DNA from: Gammaproteobacteria bacterium
GTDB taxonomy: Bacteria; Pseudomonadota; Gammaproteobacteria; Chromatiales; Sedimenticolaceae
Direction: 5' to 3'
Assembly (NCBI GenBank): GCA_020445245.1
Contig: JAGRHB010000064.1
Location: forward strand, 1 to 8,684
DNA: 8,684 nt
Under the pieces are notes generated by a model that did not search any database, was not told the DNA's origin, and saw nothing but the letters and a program-made list of their open reading frames with translations. This document shows positions 4,479-8,684 of the stretch, one piece after another (position 1 is the first letter of the stretch; each line of letters opens with the position of its first letter). A program made the translations under genes and the position numbers.

Positions 4479-4868
4479 ATGAAAAGACACCTGAAATTCT
4501 CACTGCTGGCAGGCGTGCTGCTGGCGCTCACGACCCAGGCCTCGGCCTGGTGGGGCGGCGGCTGGAACCCCTACGACCCATGGGACCCGCGTTACTGGGC
4601 GGAAGAATTCTTCGGCGGTAGTGGCTGGGGTGGCTACGGCGGCGGCCCGTGGGGTTACGGCGGCGGACCCTGGGGCTACGGTGGCCCATGGGGAGGCTAC
4701 GGTTACCCCTATTACGGCGGCTATGGCTACGGACCCTATGGCTATGGCGTGCCCTACTACGGCGGCTACCGCTCATACTTAGGCGGCTGGGGCTATGCCC
4801 CGTACGCGGCCCTGCCTGCGCAGACCGCAACCACCCAGGCCGGCAAATCGAAAACCTCCGACAAGTAA
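4479..4868 (+). CDS. Secreted Gly/Tyr/Trp-rich protein, sulfur-globule-protein-like
   Basis: This 129-residue protein has a signal peptide (MKRHLKFSLLAGVLLALTTQ, cleavage probably after ASA at 23). The mature part starts WWGGGW and is dominated by Gly, Tyr, Trp and Pro, with repeats of GGPWGYG (about 55-70) and YGGYGYGPYGYG (79-90), ending in a hydrophilic KSKTSDK. The composition, size and export signal match the small structural proteins that coat periplasmic sulfur globules in purple sulfur and related bacteria. The HdrB-like gene upstream supports a sulfur-oxidising host. Low-complexity Gly-rich proteins can also be unrelated cell-envelope proteins, so the call is by resemblance. The ribosome-binding site AAGGAG (4467-4472) is strong, and the gene has its own terminator, so it is monocistronic and probably highly expressed. 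Confidence 0.7.
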   Translation: MKRHLKFSLLAGVLLALTTQASAWWGGGWNPYDPWDPRYWAEEFFGGSGWGGYGGGPWGYGGGPWGYGGPWGGYGYPYYGGYGYGPYGYGVPYYGGYRSYLGGWGYAPYAALPAQTATTQAGKSKTSDK

Positions 4869-4882
4869 TCCGTCGTCGGCAG

Positions 4883-4911
4883 CCCCGTGCCTCATCGAGG
4901 CGCGGGGTTTT
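4883..4911 (+). terminator. Rho-independent terminator of the sulfur-globule-like gene
   Basis: An 11-bp stem (4883-4893 with 4897-4907, one G-U pair) and loop ATC are followed by four Ts. It lies 14 bp after the stop codon. Confidence 0.88.
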
Positions 4912-4968
4912 CCTTGATCGATCGGGGCGATAGGCTGCACCACGACACCTCCTGCGCGAAGGCCCCAC

Positions 4969-5265
4969 ATGCAAGATGCGATCGTCTGGCTGATCATCGC
5001 CGCGTTCTACGCGCCGCTACACTACCTGCTGCCGGTACTGGTGCTGTTCATCACCGGCAACGAATCCGCAGACGTGCGCAAAAGACTGGTGCGCAGCGCC
5101 CTGATCGACGCCACGCTGTCGATGGCAGTGGCCTTCGCGGCAGTGATCTACCTGGTGCAACAAGGACATATCTCGGCGGCGATGATCGTCCTTTTCCTGT
5201 CGATGGGATTCCCATTCATCAGGATCTGGCAACATCGGCGCGAGATGGTCGAGAATCGATTCTGA
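4969..5265 (+). CDS. Small hypothetical membrane protein, three predicted helices
   Basis: This is a 98-residue protein of unknown function. Hydrophobic segments at about 4-29, 44-63 and 69-87 suggest three membrane-spanning helices, with a charged loop (NESADVRKRLVR, 31-42) and a basic C-terminal tail (WQHRREMVENRF). I do not recognise a family. The start is ATG at 4969, with a weak GAAGG 8-12 bases upstream. It lies 34 bp before the MFS gene on the same strand, so the two may be cotranscribed. Codon usage and GC content fit the surrounding genes. Confidence 0.75.
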   Translation: MQDAIVWLIIAAFYAPLHYLLPVLVLFITGNESADVRKRLVRSALIDATLSMAVAFAAVIYLVQQGHISAAMIVLFLSMGFPFIRIWQHRREMVENRF

Positions 5266-5299
5266 CCGCACGGTTCGCCTCCGCCACCACCCTTGTCCG

Positions 5300-6724
5300 A
5301 TGCCCGACAACCACGCCCCTGATCGCGAACGCGAAACGGCCCTGAAACATTCCGTCAGGGACGGGGCTGCCTATTCGGTGATGACGGGTGCCGGCGAGAG
5401 CTATCTGTCCGCCTATGCCATTCACCTGCGTTTCACCGAGCCGCAGATCGCCACACTGGCCTCGATCCCACCGCTGATCGGCGCGATCGCGCAGTTGTTC
5501 TCGACCTGGCTGCATCGCCGCTGGCGCATCGGCCGCGGACGTATCATCCTTGCCGGCGCGCTCACCCAGGCGGTGAGTTGGCTGCCGATCATGCTGGTGC
5601 CGCTTCTGTGGCCGGAAGATCAGGTCGCGGCGCTGATCTTCTGGGTAGTCGCCTACCAGGTGTGCGGCAACATCATCTCCCCGCACTGGCCGTCGCTGAT
5701 GCGCCACCTGGTGCCCGAGAAGGAGCGGGGACGCTATTTCTCGCGGCGAACGCGGGTCACCACGCTGGTCGGCTTTACCGCCCTGATCGCCGCCGGTGGC
5801 GTGCTCGAGGGGTTCAGGACCCACAGTGATGCCCTGTACGGTTTTCTGCTGCTGTTCGCGCTGGCCGCAATGGCGCGCATGATCTCCGGTTACTATCTCA
5901 GCCGCCTGCCCGATCGCAGCCCTCGAGGCGATGACATACAGTACGGGGCCCTCCCGTTGATACCGGTCTGGCAGGCGAGTATCCGCCGATCCCCCTACGC
6001 GCGTTTTCTCTTCTATTACGCCGGAATGTGTTTCGCGACCGCGGTCGCCGCGCCATTCTTCGCGGTACACATGTTGCGCGACCTGCAGTTCACCTACCTT
6101 GAGTTCATGGCGATCACCGCCGCCTCCGTGCTGGTGCAGTTCCTGACACTGAACGGCTGGGGCCGCGTCTCCGACGCCTTCGGCAACCGCCTGATCCTCG
6201 CGATCACCGGATGGATGGTCCCGTTCGTACCGCTGCTGTGGGTGTTTTCGGACAATTTTCTTTACCTGCTGGCGATACAGGCGTTGTCCGGGCTGGCTTG
6301 GGGCGGCTTCGCATTGAGCGCCGGGAGCTTTTTCTACGATCTTTCGGGCGATGCCGACATGGCGGCACCGATCACTACGGCCAACGTGACCAATGCGCTG
6401 GCCGCGTTCGCCGGCGCTCAGCTGGGAGCGGCGGCGGTTCTGTGGATGCCCGACTGGGCGCACAGCGACCAAGCCTGGTCGTTCGAGTACCCGCTGTTCG
6501 GCGTATTCCTGCTGTCGTTCGCGACCAGGCTCGCGGTGGCCGTCGTTTTCGTCCCGGTGCTCAGGGAGGTACGCCAGGTGCGGCGCGCCTCACCTCGCCG
6601 GGTGATCTTCCGCTTCACCCGATTCTCCGTGTTCTCCGGCGTGGGCTTCGATATCGCATCCGTATGGCGGCCACGCGAGCGGCGACGCCCGTATAAGACA
6701 GGGGACAAGTCACACGACGTTTAG
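5300..6724 (+). CDS. Major facilitator superfamily (MFS) transporter
   Basis: This 474-residue polytopic membrane protein has about 12 hydrophobic segments (approximately 26-46, 50-70, 81-103, 109-130, 153-172, 177-199, 236-256, 265-285, 297-314, 319-343, 362-383, 397-420). MFS-like features are the charged loop after helix 2 (HRRWRIGRGR, 72-81), EKERGRYFSRR (140-150) and GRVSDAFGNR (288-297), which resembles the repeated motif A of the second half. The C-terminal 50 residues are a basic cytoplasmic tail. The substrate cannot be inferred. The start at 5300 has no clear ribosome-binding site; translational coupling to the small membrane protein is possible. The TAG stop (6722-6724) overlaps the stop of the convergent peroxidase remnant. 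Confidence 0.85.
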   Translation: MPDNHAPDRERETALKHSVRDGAAYSVMTGAGESYLSAYAIHLRFTEPQIATLASIPPLIGAIAQLFSTWLHRRWRIGRGRIILAGALTQAVSWLPIMLVPLLWPEDQVAALIFWVVAYQVCGNIISPHWPSLMRHLVPEKERGRYFSRRTRVTTLVGFTALIAAGGVLEGFRTHSDALYGFLLLFALAAMARMISGYYLSRLPDRSPRGDDIQYGALPLIPVWQASIRRSPYARFLFYYAGMCFATAVAAPFFAVHMLRDLQFTYLEFMAITAASVLVQFLTLNGWGRVSDAFGNRLILAITGWMVPFVPLLWVFSDNFLYLLAIQALSGLAWGGFALSAGSFFYDLSGDADMAAPITTANVTNALAAFAGAQLGAAAVLWMPDWAHSDQAWSFEYPLFGVFLLSFATRLAVAVVFVPVLREVRQVRRASPRRVIFRFTRFSVFSGVGFDIASVWRPRERRRPYKTGDKSHDV

Positions 6725-7512
6725 CCCGCGCATCGCCAGGAGGACTTGCGCCGCATACCCATGCCGGCAATCCCGATCGACAGTAACAGCAGGACGCCCG
6801 GCTCGGGGACGAAAAACACGTTGGCCTGCAGCCCGGTGATGCCGGTATTGCGCATGATGATCGCGCTCAGGGTCGATCCCTCGATGAATTCCATCCATTC
6901 GGTCTCAAACATTCCGTTCTGATACCAGAAACGGTCGCCGTCACGCAGGCGACTGAACTGATCGCCGACGATTGCCGAGAACAGCTCGCCCAGCATGCCC
7001 CCGTTGACATGGGCTTCTGCGAGACCGCCGATCCACAGGTCGATGTCGCGGACGTCGTCGTACACGCTTTGCAACGCATCGATGATCGCATCTGCCATGA
7101 TGCCGTCGAGATCGCTCCAATCGTTGAAGGTCGTGTATCCCATTTGGTTTCCGAACATCACGTCGCGCATTTCCACGTAGCTCGGCAGGCCGTGATCGCG
7201 ACCGCGCTGCATGTTCAGTGCGGCGAGATCGAAGCCCATCGGCCCAAACAACAGATTGCGCACATCGTCCACCAGGAACGGATCCACCTCCTGTCCAAGC
7301 TGGCTGACCAGCCCCCGAAGGACCGGATCTATGCCACCGTTGGCATCGGTAAGCACGGTCTCCGGGGTGAAAAATGCGTCGCGTAGCGCAAGATGACCAG
7401 CGGCGATCTCGTTGCCATTGGCGTCGAGGCGCATCAGCACCGACGACAGCGTCGAATGACCAAATCGATAGGCCGCCGTGCTGAACTCGTTGGCGATACG
7501 ACGAAGCCGCCT
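6721..7512 (-). pseudogene. 5'-truncated animal-type haem peroxidase with PEP-CTERM tail
   Basis: The open frame from 7512 to the TAA at 6723-6721 encodes the C-terminal part of an animal-type (peroxidasin/myeloperoxidase-like) haem peroxidase. It begins RRIANEFSTAAYRFGHS, which aligns with the proximal-haem-histidine segment of that family. It continues with GGIDPVLRGL, LNMQRGRDHGLPSY and IDLWIGGLAE, then QFSRLRDGDRFWYQN. It ends in VPEPGVLLLLSIGIAGMGMRRK, a standard PEP-CTERM sorting signal. The N-terminal half with the distal His and Arg and the signal peptide is missing: an in-frame TGA (7515-7513) precedes the homology, and the hairpin of the next gene starts there. An ATG at 7440 exists, but starting there loses even the haem ligand. 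A 5' deletion is the simplest explanation. Confidence 0.8.
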
Positions 7513-7527
7513 TCAGCCGACGGCGGC
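7506..7527 (-). terminator. Hairpin after the YkgJ-type gene, possible terminator
   Basis: GCCGCC (7506-7511) and GGCGGC (7522-7527) form a 6-bp GC stem with a 10-nt loop, starting 11 bases after the minus-strand stop at 7539. The following bases in that direction are only moderately T-rich, so termination would be weak. It coincides with the point where the peroxidase remnant begins. Confidence 0.45.
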
Positions 7528-7538
7528 CTGTCGTCCGA

Positions 7539-8456
7539 TCAGCTGTCGGAGCAGCCGGAGGTCTCCTGGCGCATGTCCGACTCGGCCTTGGCGTTGCGCG
7601 CCTCGACCTCTGCTTTCGAGCGGGCCTCCCAGACCTCTTTTCGTGACTCGACCCGCTTTTCCCAGGCGCCACTGTTTTCCGGGATCGTCTTCTCCCCGAA
7701 CAGCGCCTGGCGCATCAAGCGGTTGCCCAGCTTGATCAGCGCGATATCGTCTCCGGCCACCTCGGCGTACGTCTCCGGGGGCAGGTTGTAGGACTGCTTG
7801 AAGTTGTCGCTGAGCACGAAGCGACGCAGCATGTCAAAGTTGAATGACGCCATGAAGAACAGCTGCAGGCTCATCTCGTTGGGCTTGCCGACACCCGGGC
7901 CACCGGATTTTTTCTTCAGGATCAGCTCGTACCAGCTGCGGTTGAACTCGTCGTATTCGGCGACACGCTGCTCCTTGCGGTAGTCGCGGACCGTAATCTC
8001 GCGCGCCTCTTCGTGGCCCCTGCAGTGATCCTCCTGGACCAGGGAGTATTGCTGCCTGGCCTCGTAGGTGTCCTTTTCGCGCATGTTCAACAATGCAACG
8101 GGGTAGTAGCGGCAAACCGTCGGGCGATCCTCGTAGACACCGCAGCCGTTGTCGCCGTCGAGGAGCAGGCAGGCACCATCGTTGTCGGTACGCAGCTTGA
8201 TGCCCGGCACCCCGTCGGCATCGAGCTGGAACGGCACCGTGTGCTTCTTGAGGAATTCTTCGGAATTCATGCCGAGACGCTTCTGCAGGCGCAACACGTC
8301 ATACGGCGCCAGCGTGACATCTGCATGTTTGCAGCAGGCGTTGAAACAGGAGATCCCCTTGTAGCACTGGAAGCGGATCACGCTGTCTTCGGTCAGCAGT
8401 GCCGGCACTGCCGGGCTGGCGAACTGTTGGGGGATGTCGAGTTTGTCTTCGCTCAT
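7539..8456 (-). CDS. YkgJ-type cysteine-cluster protein
   Basis: This 305-residue cytoplasmic protein has the cysteine pattern of the YkgJ/CxxCxxCC family (putative Zn- or Fe-S-binding). The cluster is C31, C37, C41 and C42 (FQCYKGISCFNACC), followed by ACLLL (C96), NGCGVYEDRPTVCRYYP (C105, C115) and C145. The region 46-75 (VTLAPYDVLRLQKRLGMNSEEFLKKHT) is also typical. The reaction is unknown; members are annotated as metal-binding or as flagellin N-methylase-like. The C-terminal 45 residues are highly charged and probably form a coiled coil (WEKRVESRKEVWEARSKAEV). The start ATG at 8456 is supported by GAGGAA 8 bases upstream. It has its own promoter (TATAAT at 8548-8543) and an approximately 80-nt leader. 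Confidence 0.85.
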   Translation of the reverse strand: MSEDKLDIPQQFASPAVPALLTEDSVIRFQCYKGISCFNACCKHADVTLAPYDVLRLQKRLGMNSEEFLKKHTVPFQLDADGVPGIKLRTDNDGACLLLDGDNGCGVYEDRPTVCRYYPVALLNMREKDTYEARQQYSLVQEDHCRGHEEAREITVRDYRKEQRVAEYDEFNRSWYELILKKKSGGPGVGKPNEMSLQLFFMASFNFDMLRRFVLSDNFKQSYNLPPETYAEVAGDDIALIKLGNRLMRQALFGEKTIPENSGAWEKRVESRKEVWEARSKAEVEARNAKAESDMRQETSGCSDS

Positions 8457-8542
8457 GGGGTGGTTCCTCAGGCGGCTACACGCCGCATTCTGCAGGCCAT
8501 GACATAACGGTAAACCATGGCCGGTTCTCGCAAGGGTTGGGG

Positions 8543-8548
8543 ATTATA
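8543..8548 (-). promoter_or_regulatory. -10 promoter box upstream of the YkgJ-type gene
   Basis: A perfect TATAAT on the minus strand lies in an AT-rich patch 87 bases upstream of the start codon. The -35 region at 17-19 bp spacing matches the consensus poorly. The rest of 8457-8617 shows no gene, only a small GCCG-AAAAA-CGGC fold-back upstream of the box. Confidence 0.6.
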
Positions 8549-8617
8549 AGGTTTTTCTGATTTTCCTGCCGAAAAACGGCTCGTCACGGCGATCGCTTGC
8601 AGCGAACCGGCCGGGGC

Positions 8618-8648
8618 AAAAAAAAACCGGGCGCCTCGCGGCGCCCGG
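8618..8648 (-). terminator. Strong minus-strand terminator of a gene beyond the right edge
   Basis: A perfect 9-bp stem (CCGGGCGCC 8627-8635, GGCGCCCGG 8640-8648, loop TCGC) is followed on the minus strand by nine Ts (printed As 8618-8626). It implies a minus-strand gene ending at or beyond the right edge. The 36 bases right of it (8649-8684) hold several possible stop codons, but the reading frame cannot be fixed. Confidence 0.88.
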
Positions 8649-8684
8649 TCATGCAGTCGTCAGACTGTCAAGCAACTATCACTT

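Noticed and set aside
5219..6472. Long minus-strand open frame (417 codons) opposite the MFS gene
   Set aside because: It is antisense to a clear polytopic membrane protein, is rich in Gln/Arg/His/Gly with no recognisable domain, and is typical of GC-rich shadow frames.

Overview
The window looks like a chromosomal segment of a GC-rich, sulfur-oxidising proteobacterium, probably gammaproteobacterial. The clues are the C-terminal end of an HdrB-like subunit (sulfur-oxidation heterodisulfide reductase type) at the left edge, a secreted Gly/Tyr/Trp-rich protein resembling sulfur globule proteins in the middle, and PEP-CTERM sorting tails on two proteins. The genus cannot be told from the sequence alone.

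The main content is a complete diversity-generating retroelement (DGR) on the minus strand, about 275-3334. In transcription order it holds: a secreted target protein with a DUF1566/Lcl-type C-type-lectin-like fold and a PEP-CTERM-like tail (2576-3334), an Avd-like four-helix-bundle accessory protein (2038-2460), the template repeat TR (1788-1923), and a reverse transcriptase (275-1780). The target carries the variable repeat VR at 2673-2808. By hand alignment over 136 bp, TR and VR differ at 22 positions, and all 22 are adenines in the sense strand of TR, the signature of DGR mutagenic retrohoming. They change 15 codons (14 Asn and 1 Thr in TR). The RT has an unusual C-terminal extension that reads as the MutS N-terminal (MutS_I) domain.

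A 44-bp REP-like sequence lies in direct orientation on both sides of the DGR (196-239 and 3492-3535, one mismatch). The right copy is also one end of a neighbouring REP-associated tyrosine transposase (RAYT) unit (3492-4309), whose other end carries the same 19-bp head in inverted orientation. A pentanucleotide repeat (CATGG x4) lies in the promoter region of the DGR target.

Right of the RAYT, on the plus strand, are the sulfur-globule-like protein (4479-4868, with its own terminator), a small three-helix membrane protein (4969-5265) and an MFS transporter (5300-6724). The MFS stop codon overlaps that of a convergent, 5'-truncated animal-type haem peroxidase with a PEP-CTERM tail (6721-7512), which appears to be a pseudogene. 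Next, on the minus strand, is a YkgJ-type cysteine-cluster protein (7539-8456) with a perfect TATAAT box upstream. A strong minus-strand terminator at 8618-8648 must serve a gene beyond the right edge. No gene-free stretch exceeds 300 bases.
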